Source: an uncultured Eubacteriales bacterium
GTDB taxonomy: Bacteria; Bacillota; Clostridia; Christensenellales; Aristaeellaceae
Length of the DNA stretch: 64,000 nucleotides
Direction of reading: 5' to 3'
Assembly (NCBI GenBank): GCA_902801765.1
Contig: CADCJO010000006.1
Coordinates: forward strand, 1 to 64,000
Positions within the stretch are counted from its first letter, which is position 1; each line of letters begins with the position of its first letter. The translations under genes and the position numbers were made by a program. This document shows positions 42,615 through 51,387 of this stretch, piece by piece. Below the pieces are notes generated by a model. That model was not told the DNA's origin, did no database searches, and saw only the letters and a program-made list of their open reading frames with translations.

Positions 42615-43991
42615 TTACAGCCTGTGCAGGCGTCCGCCCGTCAGTTCTTCGATCTTTGTCTCCATTTCGTTGTTGGACAGAGCCGCCTGGCGTCCCGCTT
42701 CAAACTGCGCGTCGATCCAGGCTTTCAGGTCGATCACCAGCTGATCCTGCTTGGACACGGCTTCGTTGGCGGAGAGCTGATAGTTTTCGTTGATCCAGTA
42801 AGCGATGCCCGCCAGACCGGAAGTCTTGGAAATCAAGACGGAGGCGGAACGGTTCAGCAGCTTCTTGGTGTTGAAGATATTGTAGATTTCTTCGTCCTTC
42901 AGCAGGCCGTCCGCGTGGATACCGGCGCGGGTGACGTTGAAGTTGCGGCCCACAAACGGCGTCATGGGCGGAATCTTGTAGCCCATTTCCTTGGAGAAAT
43001 ACTGGGCGATTTCAGTGATGACGGTGGGGTCCATGCCGTCCAGGGACCCGCGCAGGGAGCCGTACTCAAACACCATGGCTTCCAGCGGAATGTTGCCCGT
43101 GCGTTCGCCGATGCCCAGCAACGAGCAGTTCACCGCGCACGCGCCGTACAGCCAGGCGGTGGAAGCATTGGCCACAGCCTTGTAGAAATCGTTGTGTCCG
43201 TGCCATTCCAGGTATTCGCTCTGCACGTCGGAATAGTGCTGCAGGCCGTAGATGATGCCCGGCACGCTGCGGGGCAGGGCGACTTCGGGATACGGCACGC
43301 CATAGCCCATCGTGTCGCAGGCGCGGATTCGGACGGGAATACCCGCGTCCTGGCTCATCTTCATCAGCTCGTTCACGAAGGGCACCACGAAGCCGTAGAA
43401 GTCCGCCCGGGTAATGTCCTCCAGGTGGCAGCGGGGCATAACGCCCGCCTCAAAGGCCAAGGCCACGGTCTCCAGGTATTTCTTCATCGCCTGGCCGCGG
43501 GTCAGCTTCATCTTTTTGAAGATATGGTAGTCGCTGCTGGACACCAGGATGCCCGTTTCGCGGATGCCCAGATCCTTGACCAGCTTGAAGTCCTCCTTCG
43601 TGGCGCGGATCCAGGTGGTGATCTCCGGGAATTTGAGACCCAATTCCTGGCACCGGGCTACGGCTTCCCGATCCTTCTTGCTGTAAATGAAAAATTCGGT
43701 CTGCCGGATGATGCCGTAAGGCCCGCCCAGCTTGCTCATCAGCTTATACAGCTCCACAATCTGATCCACTGTGTACGGGTCCACCGACTGCTGGCCGTCG
43801 CGGAAGGACGTGTCGGAAATCCAAATTTCCTCCGGCATGCCCATAGGTACGCGCCGATGGTTAAAAGGAACCTTGGGTACGGATTCATAATCATAAATAT
43901 CCCGGTAAAGATTCGGTTCCGCCACATCCTGCAAAGCGTAGCGATAATTCTTTTGCTCCAATAAGTTTGTTTTCGGGGAAATCTCCAGCAT
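42615..43991 (-). CDS. Re-citrate synthase / homocitrate synthase-family enzyme
   Basis: This 458-residue protein is a DRE-TIM aldolase of the isopropylmalate/homocitrate synthase superfamily. The usual N-terminal DRE motif is seen as ISDTSFRDGQQS; metal ligands appear in HGHNDF, and a late NVTRAGIHADGLLKDEEIYN block is typical. Its length and sequence pattern resemble Re-citrate synthase of anaerobic Clostridia, which condenses oxaloacetate and acetyl-CoA. The downstream isocitrate dehydrogenase supports that role. The ATG at 43991 is preferred because AAGGAGC precedes it and an in-frame start at 44036 would overlap the promoter. Confidence 0.85.
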   Translation of the reverse strand: MLEISPKTNLLEQKNYRYALQDVAEPNLYRDIYDYESVPKVPFNHRRVPMGMPEEIWISDTSFRDGQQSVDPYTVDQIVELYKLMSKLGGPYGIIRQTEFFIYSKKDREAVARCQELGLKFPEITTWIRATKEDFKLVKDLGIRETGILVSSSDYHIFKKMKLTRGQAMKKYLETVALAFEAGVMPRCHLEDITRADFYGFVVPFVNELMKMSQDAGIPVRIRACDTMGYGVPYPEVALPRSVPGIIYGLQHYSDVQSEYLEWHGHNDFYKAVANASTAWLYGACAVNCSLLGIGERTGNIPLEAMVFEYGSLRGSLDGMDPTVITEIAQYFSKEMGYKIPPMTPFVGRNFNVTRAGIHADGLLKDEEIYNIFNTKKLLNRSASVLISKTSGLAGIAYWINENYQLSANEAVSKQDQLVIDLKAWIDAQFEAGRQAALSNNEMETKIEELTGGRLHRL

Positions 43992-44017
43992 GTGTTCCTT
44001 GCTCCTTTCTGGATTTG

Positions 44018-44054
44018 TGTATACAATTGTACTCAAAGATTGGTATTCTGTAAA
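44018..44054 (-). promoter_or_regulatory. Promoter with overlapping GntR-type operator before the citrate synthase gene
   Basis: On the minus strand TTTACA (44054-44049) and TACAAT (44031-44026) are spaced by 17 bp. Directly after the -10 lies the palindrome TGTATACA (44018-44025), placed where a bound repressor would block transcription. FadR/FCD-type regulators often recognise short TGTA...TACA palindromes, and such a regulator is encoded in this cluster. Confidence 0.6.
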
Positions 44055-44092
44055 GCGCTATACAGAAAAAGTACAAAGGCAAATTGTTTTTA

Positions 44093-44100
44093 TGTATACA
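44093..44100. promoter_or_regulatory. Second TGTATACA palindrome
   Basis: An identical 8-bp palindrome lies 75 bp from the first, upstream of the -35 hexamer. A pair of sites around one promoter could allow looping by a dimeric or tetrameric GntR regulator. Confidence 0.45.
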
Positions 44101-44135
44101 AAAAACCAGGAGTATAATAACTCCCGGTTTCAGAA
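44099..44135 (-). terminator. Terminator after the DUF3592-like gene
   Basis: On the minus strand AACCGGGAGT and ACTCCTGGTT form a stem with a 6-base loop and one G-U pair, followed by a run of T (44105-44099). It insulates the citrate synthase promoter from upstream genes on the same strand. Confidence 0.75.
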
Positions 44136-44150
44136 TCATGCGGACGGTTT

Positions 44151-44657
44151 TCAGCGATGCACGACAACCTTCGGCAGCACGGCGTCGATATCCACAAAGA
44201 AGGTCTTTTCATTCATCCGGTCAATGTACGCCGGTACTTCGTCGGAGGTGAACATATCAGTCGGATCAAAGTACAGATAACGGCTGAAAAACACGTGAGT
44301 TTCCCCCGTGTCGGGATTCGTCCAATGGCATTCCACCACGAAGGGATGCGAGCCGTTCATATTGACGTTCAATTTGGGCTGTGTGCCCACGATCTTCGCC
44401 ATCACATAATCGCCGCCTTCCAAGGCGCGTTTCATCGCGTTTCTTCGGCGGATGTCCACAGCGAGAAAACTGAAGCCGACCAGGAAAAAGATCAGCCCCA
44501 TGCCGCCAAAGGTGCAGAGGAACACCATCGGGTCTTCTGGATTGTGTCCCGCCCGAACAGCGAACAGCAGCCCGCCCAGCGCCATGAAGAACGCGCCGAG
44601 GGGCGCGAAGATAAAGCCAATGATACCAAGGGTCGTCCAGCCGAATTTCCTGTCCAT
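44151..44657 (-). CDS. DUF3592-like membrane protein
   Basis: This 168-residue protein has two N-terminal membrane helices (about 8-32 and 48-68) and a C-terminal soluble domain with VECHWTNPDTGETHVFFSRYL, resembling the DUF3592 beta-rich domain. No catalytic motif is visible and the function is unknown. It lies 13 bp after the acetyltransferase gene and ends just before a terminator. Confidence 0.55.
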   Translation of the reverse strand: MDRKFGWTTLGIIGFIFAPLGAFFMALGGLLFAVRAGHNPEDPMVFLCTFGGMGLIFFLVGFSFLAVDIRRRNAMKRALEGGDYVMAKIVGTQPKLNVNMNGSHPFVVECHWTNPDTGETHVFFSRYLYFDPTDMFTSDEVPAYIDRMNEKTFFVDIDAVLPKVVVHR

Positions 44658-44670
44658 ATTTACAATTCCT

Positions 44671-45156
44671 TTACAAAATGACTTCCATGCCGTATTTCTG
44701 TATGTTCAAGCCCTGATGCTGATAGAATTTCAGCGCGCTGTCGTTCCCGGCCCACACGTTCAGGGTCACGTTGTAGCACCCGTTTTCTTGGGCGAACATC
44801 AGCACATGGTCATAGAGCGCTTTACCGACGCCTTTCCCCCGCTGCTTTTCGTCCACGCAGAGATCGTCGATGTACAGCGTTTTCACGTCGGTCAGGATAT
44901 TGTGGCCTATACGCTGCTGGAAGATACAGAAGCTGTGGCCCAGCACCCGGCCCGCTTCGTCCACGCAGACGAACACGGGTGTTTTTTCGTTGCCGATAAT
45001 CGCTCTCAGTTCATCCACGGTATATTTGGTTGCCGGGCCGTTGAACAGGTCGGGGCGAATCGCGTGATGCACCATACAGACCTGCACCAGTAACTCCATG
45101 ATACCGGGAATGTCCTGTTCCTGCGCTCGGCGGATATTCAATGATTGTTGATCCAT
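44671..45156 (-). CDS. GNAT-family N-acetyltransferase
   Basis: This 161-residue protein has the GNAT fold. The acetyl-CoA-binding motif is VDEKQRGKGVGKALYDHV, preceded by the beta-4 strand LYIDDLCV, and LNVWAGNDSALKFYQHQG closes the fold. The substrate cannot be predicted from the sequence. Confidence 0.88.
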   Translation of the reverse strand: MDQQSLNIRRAQEQDIPGIMELLVQVCMVHHAIRPDLFNGPATKYTVDELRAIIGNEKTPVFVCVDEAGRVLGHSFCIFQQRIGHNILTDVKTLYIDDLCVDEKQRGKGVGKALYDHVLMFAQENGCYNVTLNVWAGNDSALKFYQHQGLNIQKYGMEVIL

Positions 45157-45232
45157 GCTTTCACCACAAAATGAAGTAAAACTTTCAAATACTGATTACG
45201 GATTTCCCGGAAAGAGCGGTTCCCTCATGAGT

Positions 45233-45898
45233 TCATTTTCTTTCCTGGCACTCCTTGCGCAGATCATAGAACGCGTTGCGGATGCGCTCGCACAGCGCTT
45301 CCACCACTTCAGTGTTGAAGCCCTGGGCGCAGAGATCGGAAATGTCCATGGGTTCGCCGATATAGACGTGATTGAACCGTAGGAACCTGGGCTTGGATTC
45401 GATGTAGACGGGCAGGATCGGCACCTTTGCCCGCAGGGCCAGCACCGCCGCGCCGGTCTCCACTTCCTCCATCAGGTCCTTGTGATGCCGCGTGCCTTCG
45501 GGGAAAATGCCCAGCACATAGCCGTCCCGCAGAGTTTTTGCGCACAGGCGCATAGCCGCCATGTCGGAATTGTGCCGATCTACGGTGATCATGTGCAGCC
45601 CGGCCAGCAGCTTGGTGATGAAGGGATTCACGTTCAGTTCCTTCTTGCCAACGAACCGGATTTCATACTTTTTGCAGGGATAGGCCAGGATCAGCGGGTC
45701 GCAGGCGCTTTGGTGGTTGGACATGCTGATATAAGGCCCTTGCAGGGCGTACCGTTCCTTGTGATGATACTTGACCGGAAAAAACGTATGCACCCCGCAC
45801 CAGGCCACAAAGCGGACCAGGGTATACAGCCAGGTGCGTTCCTTTTCCGGAGGGACCTTTTTTTCCGGTTCCTTTTTTGCTTCTGTCGGATTGCTCAT
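45233..45898 (-). CDS. plsC: 1-acyl-sn-glycerol-3-phosphate acyltransferase (PlsC family)
   Basis: This 221-residue enzyme would acylate lysophosphatidate in phospholipid synthesis at the inner membrane face. Motif I is SNHQSACDPL (the NHxxxxD box), and motif III is FPEGTRH. The N-terminus is charged, then weakly hydrophobic. Its start overlaps the stop of cmk by 4 bp, the cmk-plsC order seen in many Firmicutes. Confidence 0.88.
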   Translation of the reverse strand: MSNPTEAKKEPEKKVPPEKERTWLYTLVRFVAWCGVHTFFPVKYHHKERYALQGPYISMSNHQSACDPLILAYPCKKYEIRFVGKKELNVNPFITKLLAGLHMITVDRHNSDMAAMRLCAKTLRDGYVLGIFPEGTRHHKDLMEEVETGAAVLALRAKVPILPVYIESKPRFLRFNHVYIGEPMDISDLCAQGFNTEVVEALCERIRNAFYDLRKECQERK

Positions 45899-46566
45899 TG
45901 CTTTGCCTCCACAAGAGAAAAAATGGCCTGAACAGTTTCATCAAAGGTCAGATCGGAGGAATCCACCAGGACAGCATCCTCCGCCTGGCGCAGGGGCGTG
46001 ACTTCCCGGTGCATGTCCTGATAATCGCGGGCGTTGACTTCTTTCAGGATTTCTTCAAAGGACGTATTGTCGCCTTTTTCTCGCAGCTGCAGCATCCTGC
46101 GCTGCGCCCGGGCTTCGGGAGTTGCGGTCAGATAAATCTTCACCGTGGCGTCCGGCAGCACCACCGTGCCAATGTCACGCCCGTCCAGCAGCATGGGCTG
46201 CTCCTTCGCCATTTCCTGTTGGCGCTGCACCATGATGCGGCGCACCTCCCGATACTTGGATACGGTGGAAGCGGCCATACCAACCTCCTGGGTGCGGATG
46301 AGGCTGCTCACGTCCCGGCCGTTCAGCAGGGTTTGCTGGGTTCCGTTTTCGTACCGCACGCTCACCCGCGCTTCATCCTGCCCGCAGAGGGCGGAAACAG
46401 ACGATTCATCGTGCAAATCCAGGCCATGTTCTAAGGCGCACAGACCAAAGGCACGATACATGGCCCCGGTGTCCAGGTGCAGAATCCCCAATTTCCTGGC
46501 TACTTCATCGGAGATGGTGGATTTTCCCGCGCCGACAGGCCCGTCGATGGCGATGGTTAGAGGCAT
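45895..46566 (-). CDS. cmk: Cytidylate kinase
   Basis: This 223-residue kinase phosphorylates CMP and dCMP. It begins with IAIDGPVGAGKSTISDEVA, the P-loop of the family, and contains LDTGAMYRAF, DGRDIGTVVLPDA and the lid region TATPEARAQRR. Length and motifs are standard. A heptamer palindrome lies upstream. Confidence 0.95.
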   Translation of the reverse strand: MPLTIAIDGPVGAGKSTISDEVARKLGILHLDTGAMYRAFGLCALEHGLDLHDESSVSALCGQDEARVSVRYENGTQQTLLNGRDVSSLIRTQEVGMAASTVSKYREVRRIMVQRQQEMAKEQPMLLDGRDIGTVVLPDATVKIYLTATPEARAQRRMLQLREKGDNTSFEEILKEVNARDYQDMHREVTPLRQAEDAVLVDSSDLTFDETVQAIFSLVEAKQ

Positions 46567-46604
46567 GATGCAGTCCCCTCCTCTTTTGTTCGTTTAGGTT
46601 GATC

Positions 46605-46703
46605 AGTTCTAAGTTCTAAGTTCCAAGCATATATAGTCTATCCATTGATCAATCAGCGTCTGTTCAGCTTTCAACTTAGAACTTAGAACTTTGAACTTAG
46701 TAC
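46605..46703. repeat. Heptamer palindrome R3
   Basis: The left arm (46605-46628) is AGTTCTA, AGTTCTA, AGTTCCA, then AGC. The right arm (46667-46703) is its reverse-complement type with four to five units. It lies between hslU and cmk, ending 8 bp before the hslU stop. Confidence 0.7.
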
Positions 46704-46710
46704 TTTTCGT

Positions 46711-48111
46711 TTACAGAATATACCTTCTCATATCCATTTCTTTCGCCGTCTTTAAATGCTCCTTCACGTAATCCGCGGTGATGGTCAGGTAAACGTCGGG
46801 CATGTTGTCGCCGCCCGCGTTGAAGGACACGTCCTCCAGCAGCTCTTCAAACACCGCGTGCAGCCGCCGCGCGCCGATATCCTCGCCCATTTCATTGGAC
46901 AGCATAGCGATGCGGGCGATTTCGTTCAGGGCGTCGTCGTCAAAGGTGAGATGTACCTTGTCCACTTCCAGCAAAGCAGCGTACTGTCGGGTGACGGCAT
47001 TATCTGTTTTCGTCAGGATGGCGACAAAATCCTCCTGGGTCAGGGATTTCAGATTGACATGCACCGGGAAGCGGCCCTGGAGCTCGGGAATCAGGTCGTT
47101 TACCTTGGCTACATGGAACGCGCCAGCGCCGATGAAAAGCATAAAGTCTGTTCTGACCGGACCGTATTTTGTGTTCACCGTGGACCCTTCCACGATGGGC
47201 AGGATATCCCGCTGCACGCCTTCCCGGCTCACGTCCGGGCCGGCCCCGGCGGAGCGTCCTGCGATCTTGTCGATCTCATCCAGGAACACGATACCACTCT
47301 GCTCACAGCGGCGGATGGCTTCCTCCTTTACCGCGTCCTCGTCGATGAGCTTCTGGCTTTCTTCCTGAATCAGGATCTCCCGGGCTTCCTTCACCTTCAC
47401 ATGGCGCATCTTCGTGCGCTTGGGCAGCATGCCGCCCATCATGTCGCCGATGCTGATGGACGCGCCGCCCACCTCCAGCTGAGGCGCAGCTTCCTCCACT
47501 TCGATTTCCAGCTCGTGATCCTCCAATTGGCCCGAACGCAATTGCGCCCGCAGCTCGTCGCGCTTGCGGCTGATTTCGATTTTTTCTTCCTCGCTGGGGT
47601 CTGGCTCCTGCTTGGCGCGGCCCAGCAGCACGTCCAGGGGATTCTGGGAAGCGGTGTTCTTCTTGACCGGGTGCATCAGCAGCGTTACCAGCCGGTCTTC
47701 CGCCAGCACCTGGGCGCGGGTCTTGACCCGGGCCACATGCTCATCCTTCACCATCCGCACGGCGTTTTCCGCTAAATCGCGGATGATGGATTCCACGTCG
47801 CGGCCCACATAGCCAACCTCGGTAAACTTGGTGGCTTCCACCTTGATAAACGGCGCTTCCACCAGCTTGGCCAGGCGGCGGGCGATTTCGGTTTTGCCCA
47901 CGCCCGTGGGCCCGATCATGAGGATATTCTTGGGATATATTTCATCCCGCATTTCCTTGGGCAATTGGCTGCGGCGGTAGCGGTTGCGCAGGGCGATAGC
48001 CACGGCGCGCTTGGCTTCGTCCTGGCCGATGATATAGCGATCCAGCTCCCGCACGACCTCGCGGGGCGTCAGTTCATGGGCGCGGCCCGACAGTTTTTTC
48101 ACTTCGCTCAT
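46711..48111 (-). CDS. hslU: HslU (ClpY) ATPase of the HslVU protease
   Basis: This 466-residue AAA+ unfoldase feeds substrates to HslV. Walker A is MIGPTGVGKTEIARRL, the pore motif region is KFTEVGYVGRDVESII, Walker B is IVFLDEIDKIA, and the insertion (I) domain occupies about 110-240. The C-terminus ends MRRYIL, the tail that docks on HslV. It starts 4 bp after hslV with AGGAGGTG upstream. Confidence 0.96.
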   Translation of the reverse strand: MSEVKKLSGRAHELTPREVVRELDRYIIGQDEAKRAVAIALRNRYRRSQLPKEMRDEIYPKNILMIGPTGVGKTEIARRLAKLVEAPFIKVEATKFTEVGYVGRDVESIIRDLAENAVRMVKDEHVARVKTRAQVLAEDRLVTLLMHPVKKNTASQNPLDVLLGRAKQEPDPSEEEKIEISRKRDELRAQLRSGQLEDHELEIEVEEAAPQLEVGGASISIGDMMGGMLPKRTKMRHVKVKEAREILIQEESQKLIDEDAVKEEAIRRCEQSGIVFLDEIDKIAGRSAGAGPDVSREGVQRDILPIVEGSTVNTKYGPVRTDFMLFIGAGAFHVAKVNDLIPELQGRFPVHVNLKSLTQEDFVAILTKTDNAVTRQYAALLEVDKVHLTFDDDALNEIARIAMLSNEMGEDIGARRLHAVFEELLEDVSFNAGGDNMPDVYLTITADYVKEHLKTAKEMDMRRYIL

Positions 48112-48114
48112 GGG

Positions 48115-48648
48115 TCACACCTCCTCCACAATGATGTTGTCATTGGTATAGACGCAGATGGATGCGGCGATGTGCAGCGCTTTCTCCGCGATTTCCTTCG
48201 CGCTTAAATCGGTATTCTGCACCAGCGCGCGGGCAGCGGCCAGAGCATAGTTGCCGCCGGAGCCGATGGCGGCCACGCCGTCGTCGGGGTCGATGACCTC
48301 GCCGGTGCCGCTGACGATCAGCATACTTTCCTTGTTCGCCACGATCAGCATGGCTTCCAGTTGGCGCAGGCCCTTGTCGCCCCGCCAGTCCTGAGCCAGC
48401 ATGACCGCGGCCCGCTCCAGATTGCCGCCGCACTGAGTCAACTTGTCCTCAAACCGTTCGCACAGGGAGAAGGCATCCGCCACGGAACCGGCGAAGCCCG
48501 TCACCACGCTGTCGTTGTAAATGCGCCGCACCTTCCGGGCGGTGGCCTTGAATACGGTGTGTTCTCCCATCGTCACCTGGCCGTCGCCCGCCACGGCGAT
48601 TTTGCCGTCCTTCTTCACGGCGCAGATGGTGGTTCCCATCATTTTCAT
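48115..48648 (-). CDS. hslV: HslV (ClpQ) protease subunit
   Basis: This 177-residue peptidase has an N-terminal threonine nucleophile expected after processing of MKMMG, leaving [20 protein letters not shown]. Bacillus HslV uses serine instead, so this one follows the commoner threonine form. [15 protein letters not shown] and [17 protein letters not shown] are conserved family blocks. Confidence 0.95.
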   Translation of the reverse strand: MKMMGTTICAVKKDGKIAVAGDGQVTMGEHTVFKATARKVRRIYNDSVVTGFAGSVADAFSLCERFEDKLTQCGGNLERAAVMLAQDWRGDKGLRQLEAMLIVANKESMLIVSGTGEVIDPDDGVAAIGSGGNYALAAARALVQNTDLSAKEIAEKALHIAASICVYTNDNIIVEEV

Positions 48649-48663
48649 GGATTCATCCTCCGT

Positions 48664-49977
48664 TTATTTCAGTATAAATGCAGTGATTTCGTCAACAACT
48701 TCTTCCGCCACATGGCAGGGAATATCGTATTCCTGCACGGTGCCCCGGACCGTTTCCGGCGCTTGAGGGTTCATGAGCAGATGATTCAGCTCCGGATAAT
48801 AGGTCAATTGAACGCTTTCCGGAAGGTCGAGCGCCCGCCAGGCGTCGATACCGTCCGCGTCGATGACCTGGAAATCCGAGCCGCCGTTGATAATGAGCGA
48901 GGGAATGTGCAGATTTTTCAGGATTTCTGCAGTGTCATACTGGGCCATTTCCCAGAAATAATAAGCGGGCTGGCCGAATAGCATTTTCCCTTTCGCTTCT
49001 TCCGCTGTACCGTTCAGCACATTCTGCCAGCTTTGGCGCAATCCGGCCATCTGCATGTTCCCTACGATCTTTTCCAAAGGAGACATGGCGTCCACCACCG
49101 CCTGATTCTGACTGATGATAATATCCGCCAGGGTTTTCGGCGTTCCGGACAGCATCACGATGCCCGCGAACAGGCCGTGGTTTTCCTTTGCGATACGCGG
49201 CGCCAGCATAGCCCCCATGGAATGACCGATCAGGTAAATCCTTTCCGGGTCAATGCGGGAATCGGTGCAAAGCAATCGAGCCGCTGCCACAGCGTCGTCG
49301 ATGGATTCTTCCTGGACGGTAAAACGCTGCATATCCTCTGCTGTATACTTACTCCCATATACATATGTTCGTTTATCGTAACGCACCGCCGCGATTCCCA
49401 GCTGAGCCAGGCCATAGGCTAAATCACGGAACAGCTTCGTGTTCCCGATGGCTTCATCCCGGTCATTGGGTCCGGAGCCATGCAGCAATACCACAGCAGG
49501 CAGTGGTACGGAGGCGTTCGAAGGCAAGGTCATATACCCTTCCAATGCCAGATCGCCCACCTGAATGCTTTCCTCCAAAATGCCCACGGGCGTTTTTTCC
49601 TGATAAATCGGCGGTTCATCCAGCATGGAATAGTGAATCCCGGAAAGCTGGTTTCCCTGCCAGGTGATATGCAGGGCGATGCTGGCTTTTTCGTAATGCA
49701 CAGGCAGCGAGGTAATCCGATAGGGGTCAGACCAGGCGGTTTTTTCCTCCCCGAAGCCGGTCACCTGCCCGAAAGCATCGGTTAAGGCGGTAAAGATACT
49801 GCGCAGTCTTTCTTCTGACACAGCTTTCCGCAGCCCTTCATCCGCCAAGGCGTACACCGCCCCGTAATCGCCCGCCTGCGTCAGATCAAACACGTAACGG
49901 GCTGTAAGCTCCTCCTCCGCAAAAGCAAAGGCGGGAAGCAAGAATACCATCAGCAGCACGCACAGTATTCTTTTCAT
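48664..49977 (-). CDS. Exported alpha/beta hydrolase with N-terminal DUF3887-like domain
   Basis: This 437-residue protein has a signal peptide (about 1-20, AFA cleavage). A DUF3887-like domain at about 25-110 is followed by an alpha/beta hydrolase: oxyanion region LLHGSGPNDRD, nucleophile elbow GHSMGAM, acid residue in INGGSDFQV, and catalytic His in YPELNHLL. The substrate is unknown, probably an ester or peptide outside the cell. It sits between trmFO and hslV, where many Firmicutes have xerC/codV. The ATG follows AAAGGAGG. Confidence 0.82.
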   Translation of the reverse strand: MKRILCVLLMVFLLPAFAFAEEELTARYVFDLTQAGDYGAVYALADEGLRKAVSEERLRSIFTALTDAFGQVTGFGEEKTAWSDPYRITSLPVHYEKASIALHITWQGNQLSGIHYSMLDEPPIYQEKTPVGILEESIQVGDLALEGYMTLPSNASVPLPAVVLLHGSGPNDRDEAIGNTKLFRDLAYGLAQLGIAAVRYDKRTYVYGSKYTAEDMQRFTVQEESIDDAVAAARLLCTDSRIDPERIYLIGHSMGAMLAPRIAKENHGLFAGIVMLSGTPKTLADIIISQNQAVVDAMSPLEKIVGNMQMAGLRQSWQNVLNGTAEEAKGKMLFGQPAYYFWEMAQYDTAEILKNLHIPSLIINGGSDFQVIDADGIDAWRALDLPESVQLTYYPELNHLLMNPQAPETVRGTVQEYDIPCHVAEEVVDEITAFILK

Positions 49978-50091
49978 GTTCAGCGCCTCCTTTTAATCAA
50001 CTCCTGAAAAACAAATTAGTCTTTCTTTGACTATTAAATATTCTACCAGTTTTTCACGGCTTTTGCAAGAGGAAAATTGGGCAAAACCCAG

Positions 50092-51387
50092 TCAAACGAT
50101 ACATTTCAGGGCTTCAATGGTTTCCAGCGCCCGATTGGCGATCTTTTCATACCGGGCCTGCTTGCCGCCGCGCACCTTTTCGGGCCAGCCCTCCATGATG
50201 CCGTAGGTCACATTCATGGGCTGGAAATTATGGTTCTGGGCGGATACATAGTGGGCCAAAGCGCCAAGGGCGGTCGTGCGCGGGAAGTCGGGCAGGGGTT
50301 TCCCCTGCTGCTGCATCGCCGCGCAGATGCCCGCCACCATGCCGCTGCCCGCGGATTCCACATAGCCCTCCACGCCGGTCATCTGGCCCGCGAAGAACAG
50401 GCCGGGGCGGGAAAGCATCTGGTAATGAGCGTCCAGCAGACCGGGACTGTTCAGGAAGGTGTTGCGGTGCATGACGCCGTACCGGGCGAACTCCGCGTTT
50501 TCCAGGCCGGGGATCATGCCGAACACCCGCTTCTGCTCCGGGAATTTGAGCCGCGTTTGGAAGCCCACTAAGTTGTAAAGCGTACCCGCCGCGTCGTCCT
50601 GCCGCAGCTGCACCACGGCGTAGGGGTCGCGCCCCGTGCGCGGGTCAGGCAGACCCACGGGCTTGAGCGGCCCGAAGGCCAGCACCATATGGCCTCGCCT
50701 CGCCATGGACTCTACCGGCATGCAGCCCTCGAACACCTTCTTTTCTTCAAAGCCGTGGATGGGCGCGGTTTCGGCGTTCAGCAGCGCAAGCACAAAGGCG
50801 TCATATTCCTCCTGGCTCATGGGACAGTTCAGGTAATCGTCGCCCCGGCCGTAGCGTGAGGCGCGGTAGACCTTGCTCATGTCCAGGGATTCCGCCGTGA
50901 CGATGGGAGCCGCCGCGTCGTAAAAGTTGAGGGTGCTGACCTCCGGCATGGCGGCGATGGCATCCGCCAGGGCGTCGCTGGTGAGGGGGCCGGTGGCGAT
51001 GATGGCGGGGCCTTCGGGGATTTCCTTGACCTCCCTGGCTTCAAAAGTGACCAGGGGATGATTTTGCAGGGTATCGGTGATATACCCCGAAAAGGTGTCC
51101 CGATCCACCGCCAGGGCTCCCCCGGCAGGCACCCGGGCCTTGTCCGCGGCCGCGAGGATCAGCGAATCCAGGCGGCGCATTTCTTCCTTCAGCAGGCCCA
51201 CCGCGTTTTGCAGCCGGTCAGACCGCAGGGAATTGGAGCAGACCAGCTCCGCGAACAGGGGCGAATGGTGGGCGGGGCTAAAGTTTTCCGGCTTCTGCTC
51301 GATCAGCGTGACGGGCACGCCCCGCTTTACCAGCTGCCACGCGGCTTCACAGCCCGCCAGGCCCGCGCCGATGACGGTGACGCTCAT
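50092..51387 (-). CDS. trmFO: TrmFO, folate/FAD-dependent tRNA U54 methyltransferase
   Basis: This 431-residue flavoenzyme makes ribothymidine at position 54 of tRNAs using methylene-tetrahydrofolate. The FAD-binding [17 protein letters not shown] starts directly after the initiator, followed by CSNSLRSD and the late [18 protein letters not shown] block. The ATG at 51387 overlaps the topA stop by 4 bp; longer in-frame extensions only mirror topA coding sequence. Confidence 0.95.
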   Translation of the reverse strand: MSVTVIGAGLAGCEAAWQLVKRGVPVTLIEQKPENFSPAHHSPLFAELVCSNSLRSDRLQNAVGLLKEEMRRLDSLILAAADKARVPAGGALAVDRDTFSGYITDTLQNHPLVTFEAREVKEIPEGPAIIATGPLTSDALADAIAAMPEVSTLNFYDAAAPIVTAESLDMSKVYRASRYGRGDDYLNCPMSQEEYDAFVLALLNAETAPIHGFEEKKVFEGCMPVESMARRGHMVLAFGPLKPVGLPDPRTGRDPYAVVQLRQDDAAGTLYNLVGFQTRLKFPEQKRVFGMIPGLENAEFARYGVMHRNTFLNSPGLLDAHYQMLSRPGLFFAGQMTGVEGYVESAGSGMVAGICAAMQQQGKPLPDFPRTTALGALAHYVSAQNHNFQPMNVTYGIMEGWPEKVRGGKQARYEKIANRALETIEALKCIV

